A stretch of 64,000 bases of DNA from Chondrus crispus (lineage: Eukaryota > Rhodophyta > Florideophyceae > Gigartinales > Gigartinaceae): contig NW_005179028.1 in assembly GCF_000350225.1 (NCBI RefSeq), positions 122,469 to 186,468 of the forward strand. The letters run 5' to 3'. The stretch's first letter is position 1. The number at the start of each line of letters is the position of its first letter. Made by a program: the position numbers and the translations under genes. Positions 1 through 10,957 of the stretch are shown piece after piece. The notes beneath the pieces are model-generated. The model saw only the letters and a program-made list of their open reading frames with translations, had not been told where the DNA came from and did not search any database.

Positions 1-1
1 A

Positions 2-181
2 TCCGCCCCGACCCACACCGCGGCGGCCGGAGAACCCGAACCCGCCGCGGAGTATGTGGTAGACCATATGGTCGACCACCGGGAGAACCGCACAGGGGCC
101 CAGTATAAGGTCCGCTGGTATGGCTACGCCCCAGCGGACGATACCTGGGAACCCGCGGAGGGACTCCCCAGGCCTTCATAG
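2..181 (+). CDS. 3' end of a Ty3/gypsy (chromovirus) polyprotein, C-terminal chromodomain; runs off left edge
   Basis: The frame starting at base 2 is open to a TAG at 179-181 and has no in-window start, so this is the tail of a longer gene. Residues 17-60 read as a chromodomain: EYVVDHMVDHRE, then YKVRWYGY, then DDTWEP, which is the usual order of an aromatic cage strand, a KVRWxGY core and a W-E-P helix start. In chromoviral Ty3/gypsy elements such a domain follows the integrase and steers integration to particular chromatin. The codon choice is very GC-rich, like the flanking DNA. The rest of pol lies outside the window, so the integrity of this copy cannot be judged. It is a different copy from the two minus-strand gypsy elements further right, whose visible integrase end shows no chromodomain. 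Confidence 0.82.
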   Translation, partial: SAPTHTAAAGEPEPAAEYVVDHMVDHRENRTGAQYKVRWYGYAPADDTWEPAEGLPRPS

Positions 182-1245
182 ACCGCTTCTGGCGCACGCG
201 GGCGGCAGCACGCCACCGCTAACACCGCACTGGGCAACCCAGCGCGGGCCGGGACGATCCCGAGGAGGACCTCCCCCGCGCGGCGGCCAATCGCCACCAC
301 AAGCCCCGCGCCGGAAGACCCGGCGCAGGAGGGGGCGACGTCGTCACAGACGCACGCGGAATCCCGCGCGCGTCACCGCAAGCCCCGCGCTGGAAGACCC
401 GGCGCAGGAGGGGGCGACGTCGCCACAGACGCACGCGGAATCCCGCGCGCGTCACCGCAAGCCCCGCGCCGGAAGACCCGGCGCAGGAGGAGGCTGACCC
501 GCCGAAAGGACTACCCCACGCGGCGGTGGCCAAACGGCCCGGCACCCCAGTGCCTACCCGCTGGCGAGGGACGAAACCCAGCGCGTAAATACCGTTTGGG
601 GACGACCTCACCGGGGCGCCAGGGCACTGTAGGCCACGTGTTGCGCGAGCGGCATACACCGCCCGGCACGTGTGGCCGCTGGCCCATGGAGGCGGTTCAA
701 GACGCCTCCGACCCCGGGGGTGCCCAATCGGAGCTCGTCAACGCCCTGAAAAGGCCACCCGCCGCGGGGCGGTAAAATCCGGTCAAATTGCCCACCGGAT
801 GGGGGTCCTCCACTGTCGCGGGGGTAACTGGAGGAACCACCCTGCGACCACTTCGGGCACCCACCGCGCGGAGTCTCACCGGCATGAGCCAGAGGGTAAC
901 CCGGCCGCCACGAGGACAACCGGCGAACAGGTGTGGGGAAGTGGCGCTGTAGTGGCGTCCGAGCCCTCGCCTACCGAGACGGCGGAGCCACGGCTGGGGG
1001 TGCCACGGGCCAGGAGGCGCCGGAGCCCCCGCCGAGCGGCAAGCCCCCGCCGCGGATGCGCGAGTGGTGCTTCACACGACCACGGCCCCGCGCCGGACCC
1101 GACCGGCGCGGAAGGGCTACAGTACCGAACGGGAAGGGCAGTGAAGAAGAGAAGGAAGAAGGACAGGAGGCGCGCAATTTACTGGAACGGACGGGACCTG
1201 GCCCCCGGAGGCGGTTCGCTACTCTCACCGCCTCCCCCGCTGGCA
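182..1245. other. GC-rich stretch without a credible gene; likely retroelement 3' region
   Basis: This runs from the chromodomain stop to the end of the antisense gene. It is very GC-rich and open in several frames on both strands, as expected by composition alone. None of those frames contains a recognisable motif. It holds the 79-bp tandem repeat described separately. It probably belongs to the non-coding 3' part of the chromodomain element, but no LTR boundary could be fixed. Confidence 0.4.
301..491. repeat. 79-bp tandem repeat, about 2.4 copies
   Basis: Units begin at 301, 380 and 459 with the same AAGCCCCGCGC start and differ at only a few bases. The third unit is broken off near 491. 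The period of 79 is not a multiple of three, so this is not a coding repeat. It lies about 120 bp after the chromodomain stop. Short tandem repeats are common in LTR or 3' untranslated DNA of retroelements. Confidence 0.9.
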
Positions 1246-3577
1246 TCACTCGCGACGCTGGCGTTTGGCAGAGGGTTCCGCCCCCCGCGCCGCCGCGCTG
1301 GCGGGATCAGTGTCGACGGTACCGTACGGTCTCTTCGCGGACACTTGCTCGCTCAAGACGGCGAGGTGGTCCTGTGCCGAACGGATCCGCGCCATCGTCT
1401 CACTGCGCAGGAGATCCTCGCCAGTGTCGCGCTGGCGGATGGCGAACTGCAAGCCGGCCACCCGCGCCCTGAGCTGGGTCGCCTCGACCAGCCAGGTGCG
1501 CGCGGACTCCAAAGCCGCCGCAAGGGTGGTCGGTGCAGGGACCCCCGCGTAGCCACACTCCGTCTGCAGAGCGCGCAGGGCGGCCTGCGCGTCCGGAACC
1601 AAGACGGGGGCTTCGTCTGCTGGCGCCTCACTCGGAGCCCCACCGGCCGCCATCGAGGGGTCTGTGTCCCCGTCGCGGTCATTTCGCTGACGGGGAAACC
1701 GGCAGGGCCCGGCACCGATCCGGTAGCCACCGCAGGGAGGTTGCCCCCCGCAGGCTCGACAGAAGGAGCCTTGCGAGCGGCCCCCACCGGGGCGGGGTCC
1801 GTTACCGGCACTTCCGTTACCGGCACTTCCATGACCGGCGTTTCCGTGGCCGGCGCTGCCGCGATCACAGGCGGAGAACCCGCAGTGATCGCGTCTCCCA
1901 TCGTGGGAGGCGTCGAGGGACCGACTGGAAGGCCCTCTCCAAGGGCAGGGTCCCCCCGCATCAGTAGGACCGACTCGGTTGACGCGGGCAGAGACCCAAC
2001 GGACGGTCCGGCGGGGGTCCCGGCGGAAGCAACCGCGGCGCCCCACCCGTCACCGGAGGCGATGACCGCCCCGTACGACGGCGACCCGTGGTCGGGCAGG
2101 GGGTCGTACCAGTGGTCGGCCTCCGCCGACGTGCCATCCCAATGCGGCATCCGCAGGGAACAGCCGCGGGCCCAACTGTACCACACGAAGTCGCGGCGCT
2201 CCGGGACGGACCAGTCCAACCGTTCGGAAAAATCGAGGATGGCCTCCGCGCCAACCGGGTCGAACGACGTCCCCTCGAGGATGGCGGCCACCCCGACCGA
2301 TCGGATGAGCTGCAGAAGCCCCGCCGACAAACGGAAGAGAGAGCCTCGCTCGCCGGGCTCGTTCCCGGTCCGGCTCGCTAGGCGAGGGTCCGGGCACTTG
2401 GTGAAGAACGGGAGGCCGTCCCGTGCGGCGTGTAGGAAACACAGCAACGCCAGGACGGCCCACTCCGAGAGCAGGATGGCGTCGATCAGTCGACGCATCC
2501 CGGGCGTCGCTTCTCGCCCGAAGGAGCCGTCCGGCATCCACCGCGCCGCGGCATAAGCCAGCACGCTGGGCGTGGGTACGCAGAGGTACTGCGGAGCTTC
2601 CAGATTGCTCCAACCGCTCGGTACGGCTGGGTATAGCTGCCCCTGGCCCCTGTGGGCACGGCGAAGAATTCCGTCGTATGCCACATGTGGAAGTAGGCAT
2701 CGGCGCGGCGGCACCGCAGCCGGCTCTCCTTGGCGGAATTCTCGCCCCACCGCACACGGTTAGCCACGCTGTACCACCGGTCGAACGGGCGGGGGAATGC
2801 CACCAACTGCACGTGGGGCTTAGGATCCACGTCCCCGCCGAACCTCTCGAAGAGGTCGAACAACCGCGAATGGTACCGGTCCTCCCCCGCACAGCGGATG
2901 TACAGGAGATCCGAGCGGGAGTCCGCCATCACGCGGTGGGGCACGTGGACCCAGCGGGTCCTCCAAGCGGCCGCGCGGTTGTCTTGGCGGATTCGACCGC
3001 GAGGGGAGGGCGTACGGATACCCCGTCGCCTGGGGATGGCCCCAAACCGAGCGGCATCGGGGAAGGCCGTCGCGATGTACGCCTCGGCGGACATCGGCGG
3101 CTGCGCCTGTGAGGGGTTGCGACCGCCTCGGGGAATCCGGTGGTCTAACTCGGCCCCGGGTAGCAAACCCCGCACGGCACGTACACCCGTCCGGAGCCAG
3201 CTGGACGGCGGAGGCTCGGTCGCCGGGGGCGTGGCCGCGTACGGATCCGGCGGTACCGGGTGGTTATCCGCGCCGGCCGTCGCCTGCCCCGCGGCTACAG
3301 CCCAGTCGGGGGACCGTCTCAGTACGGTCGTCTCGCCGACGTGGGGAGCCGGGGCGGAGCGCAGAGGGCGCGGCAGGGGACCTTGGACGGCGGTAGGGCC
3401 GCGCGAGGGAAGGACCCCCGCGCCCGAAGCCCGCACCCGCGGAGCCGCGATGCTCGTCGCGTTTCGACCCCCGGGACCCGCCGCCAGCGCCGGGTGAAAG
3501 GTCGGTACCGGCGCGGCTGGCGCCGCAGGGGGCTGAGCCCGAGGGGGGCGACCCCGCTCGGATGGTCGGTTATCCAT
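1246..3577 (-). pseudogene. Unrecognised large protein, antisense to the chromodomain element; two frameshifts
   Basis: No known family is recognised. The chosen start is the ATG at 3575-3577 (MDNRPSERG). It follows a pyrimidine-rich stretch and a TATTTAA box about 130 bases upstream. Reading proceeds in one frame to near 2600, changes frame to near 1700, changes again and stops at 1246, about 775 residues in total. The first 200 residues are Pro/Ala/Arg-rich. The middle looks globular, with many Trp, Tyr and Phe (RYHSRLFDLFERFGGD, RRADAYFHMW, RDFVWYSWARG). The end is a heptad-like helical stretch (TWLVEATQLRARVAGLQFA) followed by a basic tail (SAKRQRRE) that could be a nuclear signal. Convincing protein texture in all three successive frames argues for one gene damaged by two indels, or for short introns. 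It could be an extra antisense ORF of the neighbouring chromovirus. Confidence 0.55.
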
Positions 3578-3704
3578 GCGGGGAGAGGACGGTAGGAGGG
3601 GGCGAGATTTGGAAGTGGAGGTAATGGGGTGCGTGGTGTGAAGTGAGGTGGGAGAAAAGGAAAGCGTGAGGGGACCCATTGCCGCGCCAGGGGATCCGAC
3701 GCGG

Positions 3705-3742
3705 TTAAATACCAAAAACTCCATGGGCTCCCCCATGGAGTT
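3705..3742 (-). promoter_or_regulatory. TATA-like box plus hairpin upstream of the antisense gene
   Basis: On the minus strand TATTTAA lies at 3711-3705, about 130 bases before the ATG at 3577. Just upstream is a hairpin with 11-bp arms (AACTCCATGGG at 3717-3727, its complement at 3732-3742) and a 4-base loop. The stretch between box and ATG is pyrimidine-rich on the minus strand, as expected of a leader. On the plus strand the same tract (3646-3665) is polypurine and could instead be the primer for the 3' LTR of the chromodomain element. Confidence 0.4.
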
Positions 3743-4411
3743 GGCCGCAGCCCACCCGCGCCCCCGTGGTCGGCGCGGACTTCTCCGTACGGATGGGACA
3801 CCCTGCCAGCCGGTCATGTCAACCCCCCGCCGCGACGAGGACGTGTCGCGAGGTAAGGAAGGGGGTCTGTGGTACAACTCCACACCGCGACCCCCGGTGG
3901 GAGATGAGAACCCCCGAGACGGGCGGTTACTACTGTAGTAATCGTGCACGCGCCCGCTGCGAGCACAGTAGTACCTCCACGGCGTACACGTGACACAACC
4001 GTTGGCGCCGGCCGTGGCCACGGGCACACGTGTGCGACCATCCGGTAAGTAATTAGCAATTAGTGGTTAATGGCACAAATTAGCCAATTTAGTACAGTAG
4101 CTGGTATACAGTATGTAACAGCTGCTGTAGCGGGACAGGTGTCCTGGCGTCCCACTGAGGGGTTAAGACCAGGGGCATCTGCCCCGTTCCAGTAAACAGG
4201 GGCAGACTCGCCTCCCTTCCCTTTACGGCTTTTTGCTAACTCCGTCCGGTTTTACCTCTAAGTCTCAGGCTTCTAACCCGTGACCGGCCGTCCGGATCTA
4301 ACACCACCGACCGGCTGCGCGTCACCGGCCACGTGAGCCTTCCCTCTTTTCGAGTCCTTCCGTACGGTTTGCGCTCGCGTGGGTTACCCAGCGGCGCGCG
4401 CTCCCTTACCT
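3743..4411. other. Intergenic or LTR-like DNA between two retroelements
   Basis: No convincing coding sequence is seen. The left part is GC-rich and 4045-4130 is AT-rich with the words GTACAGTAG and TACAGTATG. A small hairpin of the type GGGGCATCTGCCCC lies near 4160-4180. The stretch probably contains the 3' LTR of one or both neighbouring elements, but no matching second copy was found in the window. Confidence 0.35.
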
Positions 4412-7279
4412 CTAACCCCCCTCGTTCCGAGTGGTCGGGACGAAGGTAGTTATACCACAGTATGCTCGTGACGACCTGAAATTCTCCAATGTTGGTTGCG
4501 CTTGTAACGCAATGTTTCTCGGCGCCCGAGCCAACACCAGCTCGAAGGGCGCAATGTTCGTAGTTCGATGAACTTGTGTGTTGTAGGCGAACGTCAAAGC
4601 GTCGCTAAATAAGTCCCAGTCCTTGGGATGCTCTCCAACGTATTTTCGCAACGCGGAAGTCAGCGTGCGGTTAAATCTCTCAACTTGGCCGTTGGCTTGC
4701 GGGTGGTACGTAGTCGTGAACACATTGCGGATGCCCAGAATTCGACAGACGTTCTGAAAGAACGGGGCCGTGAACTGTGTTCCATTGTCGGACAGCAGCT
4801 TGACCGGCGGTCCGTACACGAATACCCAATGGTGAACGAAGGCTTGTGCGATGTGCGCAGCTGATATCTTCTTCAACGGTACGGTTCGTACCAGTTTCGA
4901 GTATCGATCGCTGATCACGAGAATATACCGATTTCCTCGCTTAGTTGTAATTAGCTTGCCGGGGATGTCGATGGCGACAAATTCCAGCGGCGCTTTGGGC
5001 GTGAACAGCTTCATTTCCTTCATGTTTTTTCTTAACTTCACCCTTTCCCGCGCACATGCGGCGCAGTTCTTCGCGACTGCGTAGCAGTCTAGGGCCATCG
5101 TAGGCCAATAAAAATACCTTCTCAAAGTTTTGTAAAGTTTCCTGCCTCCCGGGTGGCCTGCCAATTTTGCGTAGTGGCTCAACCCTAGGATGCGGTCCCT
5201 TAACGATTGTGGTATCACCACTTGTACAAACTCTGCCGCGGTACGGCATAGAGTTCCTTCGAGTTCCTGGATCTCCGTGCTGAACGTTCTCACCTTTCCG
5301 GCGTCCATTTCTTCCTTGATGTGGTTGCAGAAGGGGTCGACGGCTTGCTCGCGAATGAGCTCCTCCAGAGTGACAGCTTGGAATTGATCGAGGCAACCAG
5401 GGGCGGTCCCCCCCTCAAGAGCGAGGATGTCGTCTGCCGCGTCAATACTTTCCTCGTCCTCCACTGTACCCTCGGCCGGTTCGGCCATAAAGCAAGGGAT
5501 TTCGTCGTCGATTTCATCGACGGTTTCTCCTGCGGTTCGCAACCTTGACAAAGCGTCCGCCTGGCTGTTAGCCTTTCCCTTTTTGTACTTGATTTCAAAA
5601 TCAAATTCCGAGAGGCGTAGCCTCCATCGGATTAATCTCCCGCTGGGGTCGGTTACGTTCATCAACCACCTCCATGAGGCATGGTCGGTATGCACGACGA
5701 AGTGCTCGCCATATAGATATGGTCTTAAAGTCTGTACGGCCCAAATTACCGCTACACATTCTTTTTCTGATACAGAATAGTTTCTTTCGGCTGCGGCTAA
5801 CGTTCTTGAAAAGAACCCGATGGGTTTGCGTTGCGCATCCGGGTGTGTTTGAAATAGTGCAGCGCCTATTTGGTAGTCGCTTGCATCGGTGTCTACCGAG
5901 TAGGGTAGGTCCTTCTTCGGCAGCGCCAACACCGGCGGTGCCAAGATGGCGTCCTTGAGCTTATGAAAAGCTTTCTTGCACGGTTTGTCGAATCCTTCCA
6001 ACTGGACCGGTTGTCCTTTCCTCAACAGTTGATTGAGCGGATGCGCGATTTTCGCATAATGTGGAACGAATCTGCGGTAGACATTACGAAGTCCCAAGAA
6101 GCTCCTGAGCTGGGTCTGCGTTTGAGGGTACCTCACTTGTTCCAATGCGATGGTTCGCGCAGCGTCCACTTCCAATGTACCTGGCCGAACGACATGGCCC
6201 AGGTACTTGATCTTTTCGACGAAAAATTCACACTTGCGAAGCTTGAGCTTCACACCTGCCTTCTCCAATACAGAAAGTATTTCATCCACGTGCACGATGT
6301 GCTCCTCCCACGACTTGCTAAAAATTATTATGTCGTCCAGATACACCAAACAGCACTTCCAACGGAACGGAGAGAGCAGGATATCCATTGCTCTCTGAAA
6401 CGTCGCTGGCGCGTTAGTTAGCCCGAAGGGCATTCTTGAGAAGCGATACAGTCCTGAGTGACACGAAAATGCGGTCTTGTCGCGGTCGCGCTCAGGGATA
6501 GGCATCTGCCAATATCCCGAGATTGCGTCTAACGCCAAGAAAACCTTGGTGTCACCAAGCGAGTCCAGGCACTCATCCATGCGCGGTAAGGGGTACGTGT
6601 CCTTCACCGTCACTGCGTTCAGCCTGCGGTAGTCTACGCAAAAACGCATTGACCCATCCGGCTTGGACACCAGCAACACGGGCGACGCCCATTCTGACTG
6701 CGCTGGTTCTATCACTCCTGCCTCCAACATCTTCTGCACCTCTGCATCTTCTACTTCGCGGGCTTTAGGCCTGGCCCGATACGAGGCTTGTGCGATGGGA
6801 CGAGTCTCGGGGATCAACTCGATCCAATGGACGGTGGTATTAATTTCGCCAAGCGTCCCATCCCACATCCTTGAATACTTCTTCAACATCCGACGGAACC
6901 GCTCGCGCAGCCGTTCCGGCACGTGGCTCAGGTCGAGGTCCTCCACGTCCGGCGGTGGCGGCTCAATCCTGCGTTGCGGCTTCGTAGATGCCGACGCGGA
7001 GAGCCCTGCCGACCGTTCTTCTGGCTGGTCCTCGCGCGCTTGATCCGACGGTTCGCATCTTGTCTCGCCCGTAGGCGTCTTGGTGGAATTAGGAAAATTT
7101 TCGTTCTTCCTTTCTTGAATTCCCGAGAACTTCACCAATGGTGGTTTTGCTCTCGAGCGCGGCTCTCGGATGCGGTAATAATTCTGCCACCACTTGGCCT
7201 TTTTGCACCCTGACAGGGTACGTCCTAAAATTCGCAACGAGTAAACGAAATGGCCTGTCAGGCTCAACCTGAACGACAC
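4412..7279 (-). pseudogene. pol: Gypsy 1 pol: reverse transcriptase, RNase H and integrase
   Basis: A 955-codon open frame, the longest intact part of element 1. Reverse transcriptase occupies about residues 140-400, with FCVDYRRLNAV, the MPFGLTNAPATFQ motif and the catalytic YLDD near residue 313. RNase H follows with DTDASDYQIGA and the conserved TDHAS. Integrase has an H-H-C-C zinc module (HYAKLAGHPGG ... CAAC), a DDE core with SDNGTQF near residue 828 and NGQVERFNRTL supplying Glu. The frame opens at a GTG with no credible start. The first ~60 residues overlap the true protease-linker frame, so a frameshift near 7100 joins them. No chromodomain follows the integrase. In life this enzyme set copies element RNA into DNA and inserts it. 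Confidence 0.9.
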
Positions 7280-7883
7280 GATTTGTGCACGTCAACCCGT
7301 GCCTTTCGTATAACTACGAGTACGGCTGAACCGCAACCAGGCCCGCTCTCTTCGAGGTGCATTCCACGACGCGTTGCGTCGCTGGCTCGATAGTCGTGGC
7401 TCTTGCCACTTTTACCTTAGGGGAAATTCGCTCCCCCTTTCCACCATTCTCGTCCTCTCCCGCGACGAGATTCTTCTTCCCTTTTCTCGTGGAGAACCGC
7501 CTAACTATCGGAACCTCCGAGAAATCCGCCAACTCAACCGTTTTCTTCCTTAGATAAATTGCTTCCACAAACCGGTCACAGTAGTCCGCGCCTAGAATTA
7601 GCGGGACTGCTAGTTTTTCGCATACAATAAACTCGGCTGCGGCCACGAATTTTCCAAGCCTCACTGGCATTCTAATTGTGCCGAGAGTTCGGAGTGGCCT
7701 ATTGTTCGCGTCGTCGATATCTTGGGTCGGTCCGTAGGACACTAGAGATTCCATTCCAGCTGGGAGTTCCGATTTTCGCACAAGGTTTGGTCCCGCGCCG
7801 GTGTCTAAAACAGACAACACCCGGCTCATCAATCCAATTGTGGGTCCGATGTCCGCGTAAACCTTGTAGTTTTTTTCGCGCAA
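7089..7883 (-). pseudogene. Gypsy 1 aspartic protease and protease-RT linker
   Basis: This frame shows the retropepsin active site SVLDTGAGPNLVRKSEL near 7820, then a flap-like region and the conserved VPLILGADYCDRFV end. That is the usual layout of a Ty3/gypsy protease, which acts as a dimer and cleaves the polyprotein. A TAG at 7314-7316 interrupts the frame, and the same frame continues with VANFRTYPVRVQKGQVV, a typical linker before reverse transcriptase, to 7089. The frame has no ATG and opens just after a run of seven A on the minus strand (7876-7870), where it joins the preceding frame. Confidence 0.8.
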
Positions 7884-8336
7884 GAACCAAAATCTTCTCA
7901 GGACACTCCCTTCGCTTAACCCTGTACCAGGGTCTTCGAACTTCTTCCAGCGGATGATCTCGGGCTCGGCTCAAAATTTTCTTGCCTTGAGCTGGCCCTT
8001 TGGGCTTATCCACCAATCCAACAACCTCCTCCTCCAGGCCTGATTTTTCCTTTAGAGACGGGGAACGGGGCTGAGCCCCGGGCACAGTACGTCGACCCTG
8101 TGCCTCTCGCGACTCATGCAAGATTCCCCTCTCTAGTTTTCCTGCCGCTGCGGGATCCTTCTCACATCCGACGGCGCGGGCCACGCGGTGGGCCCTCTGA
8201 AGGGTTGGTTCGACCTCGGCGTTGAAGCACTCGGCGTGCTCGCCTTCTGCGAATCGAACCAATTCTTGACCTTCAGGTAACTCGTCGATGGTATCCCTAA
8301 CCTCGCCATCGTAGACAACGCCTCATAATTTTCCAA
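7699..8336 (-). pseudogene. Gypsy 1 Gag-protease spacer, shifted frames
   Basis: After the stop at 8340 the Gag frame continues with ENYEALSTMARLGIPS. It then appears to pass to another frame near 8275 (VRFAEGEHAECFNAEVE), which runs to the A7 tract at 7876-7870. The charged, low-complexity character (many Glu, Lys, Arg) suits a spacer between Gag and protease. No domain is recognised. Each frame change fits a single-base indel. Confidence 0.55.
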
Positions 8337-8339
8337 AAC

Positions 8340-10439
8340 TCAGTGCATTTCCCGGAGGGAAAGAATGCACGTTGGCGCGGCGTGCCCCTTTTCATAGCAA
8401 TGATAGCACACCAGACCGTGCGTCTTGACGGGATACGGTGTCCTAGGTCCCCCACGGGCCGGCGCCCTTCCTTGACGTTGCGGCCTTCCCATCCAGCCTG
8501 GCCTTCGAAACGTCGTACCCTTGTCTTCTATCGGAATGCAAGGCGCCGGCGTGTGGCCGCGCCCCCGAAACATCATCACGGGATCCGTGGGCTCTGAAAA
8601 CGACTCCGTCTTGTATGCAGGCGTCGGTAAAGTTGACGACCCGCTGTCCCCGTAGTCCTCGTGTCCGTAGCCCTCCGATGGCTCAATGAACTCGCCTTCG
8701 GCTACTAACGCTCCTTCGTAGTGATTTTTGCTACTTCCATGCGCACCGCGCTCATCTGACGCGGACATGGACTCGGCTAAATGGACTGCGGCGTGACTTT
8801 TGCGACCGGGATAAGAAGCCCTCGGCTTCTTCCTCGCCCTGAACGTCGAGGGCGTCTGAATCGTGACCTTCTTGGTCTTCTTGTCCTTAGCGCGGCTCGC
8901 CGAGCCATGCGCCTTCGCGTAATTAACTAGTCTCAAAAACGAAACGTCCTGATTCTCTTGTCGGTATTGAGATATCATCGGCTTGATACTCGAATCGAGT
9001 CCTTCAATAAACATCGTCATCTGTTCTTCCATCGAATATACGTTTCCACATCGATTGCTTGCGTCCGTCAGACGGATATAAAATTCCATCTCGTCTTCAG
9101 ACGGTCTTTGCTGAACTTATCGCAATGCGAGCACGGCTTGACGGATCGCCTCGTTGGTTGCGAAACTCCTCAACAACCACTGTACGGCCTCCGGCCAAAC
9201 GAATCTCTTTCCGTGATTGGCCCCGGCCGTCTGAGACACAGAGGTGTACTGTCTCAAGGCGATGCCGCTTAAAAATTCAGGCAACAGGCGGATCGCTTGC
9301 CCCTCGTTCATTTCTTGAGTATCAAACTCTTGAACTAACTTTGCCAAAAAATCCAACACAAGGACCCCGTCCTCTCCTGTGAACGTGTTGTCCTTCTTCA
9401 CCTTAGGCGGAATATCTCTCCTAATTTTTCGCACGGCGGTCCGCTGGGAACTTGACAAATATGTCTGCAGGTTCCGCAAGCGGTACGTTCGGTACGAAAG
9501 TAACTTCTTGAAGAGGTAGTTGGTCGGATTCAGCTCCTCCAACTCCTCCCATCGCGGCCCGCGCCGCGTTGCGACATCTTCGGGCTCCGCGTCCTTGTCT
9601 CTCCGCGAGGCGGACGAAGTGACTCCGCCTCGTCTGGAAGAGATTTTCTTGCTTGACGAAATTCCGTTTCCGTCTTCTGAACAGTGTTCGGAATCGCCCG
9701 AATGGTTCGACGAACCGCCGTTACCATCTTCGGAGGGACCAAGCGACTCCAACTGTGAGTCGCGGTTCTCCGGATCGTCACTACAGTGACCCTTGCTTGC
9801 ACGTCGCTTGTCCTTCTTCGAGGGCTTCGACTTAGAACTCCGCTGCCGAGCGGGCTTGTCCTTCTTCGACCGACGGTCGCCCTCTCTACCCGAAGGGAGC
9901 GGCTCGTCGTCCGATCCTTGCGGAGCTTGATCCGCGGCCTGCTCGAGGTCCTTGAGACGTTGCGCGGCGCGATCGAATCGGTCATCGATGCTTGTTCTAA
10001 ATTTTCCTAAGGACTCCAAGGCTTGATTCGCGTCGCGCCTCGCGTCTTTGACCGAAATTTTCAACGAGGCTAGGACCTCCGGCTCCAGACCGTCGGTCGC
10101 CTCACCTCGCTCCTTCTCGACGAGATACACTCGAGCCGACAGCTCTCCCAAAACGGTGTGGAACTCGGATGCTTGCAACTCCAGTTGCTTCCGGACGAGG
10201 GCTAATTCAGCCTCGAGATTTTTCTTCGCTTCTTCGCGAATGTCGCTGCTCATCTTCTCCAACTTCTCGTCGAGGTCAGTCTTGTCGGCGGCTATCTCCG
10301 TAGGGGATTCTTGATCTCCGGGGTCCGTGGCCGTATTAGCCTGGTTCCAGTTGCGAAGACCCCTCGGGATCCTCGACGCTCGTGCCGATCCGGCTCTGCT
10401 CACCCCGGGACCGACGTCCCCGGGTGCGCTTGTTGACAT
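8340..10439 (-). pseudogene. gag: Gypsy 1 Gag with zinc knuckle, interrupted by one in-frame TAA
   Basis: Gag is the structural protein that packages the element RNA. The N-terminal third is rich in coiled-coil-like helices, followed by a Lys/Ser/Arg/Asp-rich stretch. The capsid-like part (about residues 290-440) contains FLAKLVQEFDTQEMNEGQ and WLLRSFATNEAIR. A TAA at 9117-9119 stops the frame, but the same frame continues directly with VQQRPSEDEMEFYIRL and FIEGLDSSIKPM. Without that codon the product is about 700 residues. The end carries a CX2CX4HX4C zinc knuckle (CYHCYEKGHAAPTC). In the Gag fragment at 63541-64000 the aligned residue is Glu, so GAA to TAA is the likely change. Confidence 0.85.
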
Positions 10440-10511
10440 CGCTCGTACGAGCGGACCTACGCAGCAAAGAAGTTACAAACAAAAAGAAAATAAAAAAGAG
10501 TCCGCTACCCA

Positions 10512-10589
10512 GACCACTTTTGTAGTGCGTCTCCAGACCTGGACTTTCGTCGACAAAAATTCTAGGTCGGGAGACCACTTTTGTAGTGC
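10512..10589. repeat. 17-bp direct repeat in the gypsy 1 leader
   Basis: GACCACTTTTGTAGTGC occurs at 10512-10528 and 10573-10589, 61 bp apart, just upstream of the Gag start. The intervening DNA also shares GTCTCCAGACCT/GGTCGGGAG-like words. Possible roles are leader structure or packaging; nothing more can be said. Confidence 0.8.
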
Positions 10590-10957
10590 AATGCGCCTGT
10601 CGGGCAGAGACCGCGGTCCGATGGTCCAGCAAAAACAACAACAGCAACAAAAAGAAGAACTGCCGATGGCACAGCGCTACGGAGTGTCCGACTCTCCCTT
10701 CTCCGTTTAAACGAGCTTGCGACTCGTAGTAGCTCGGATCCCTGATGGGGGGGCACAGAGAAATAGCCCGGCCCGGGATCGGTGTGGTAGAGACTTGCGA
10801 AGAGATCTGCTCGACGAGTGTGGGGTGGGGCGCGTACGTAGGTACCCCGGTTCCACTGGGTTGTAAGGCCAATGCTCGTTGAGCTTTTTCGACACCTTGT
10901 AACGCGACAAGGCCTTCGACGGGGGCGTTGCAACGCAGCCCGACGGGATGAAATGAA

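Noticed and set aside
670..2556. Long plus-strand open frame (628 codons)
   Set aside because: It is a by-product of high GC content; no motif, biased Arg/Pro/Gly content, and the opposite strand carries the better protein.
7869..7876. Classical -1 ribosomal slippery heptamer A-AAA-AAC at the gypsy 1 spacer-protease junction
   Set aside because: The frames involved would need a +1 or -2 shift; the -1 direction goes from protease frame to spacer frame, so it does not explain expression.
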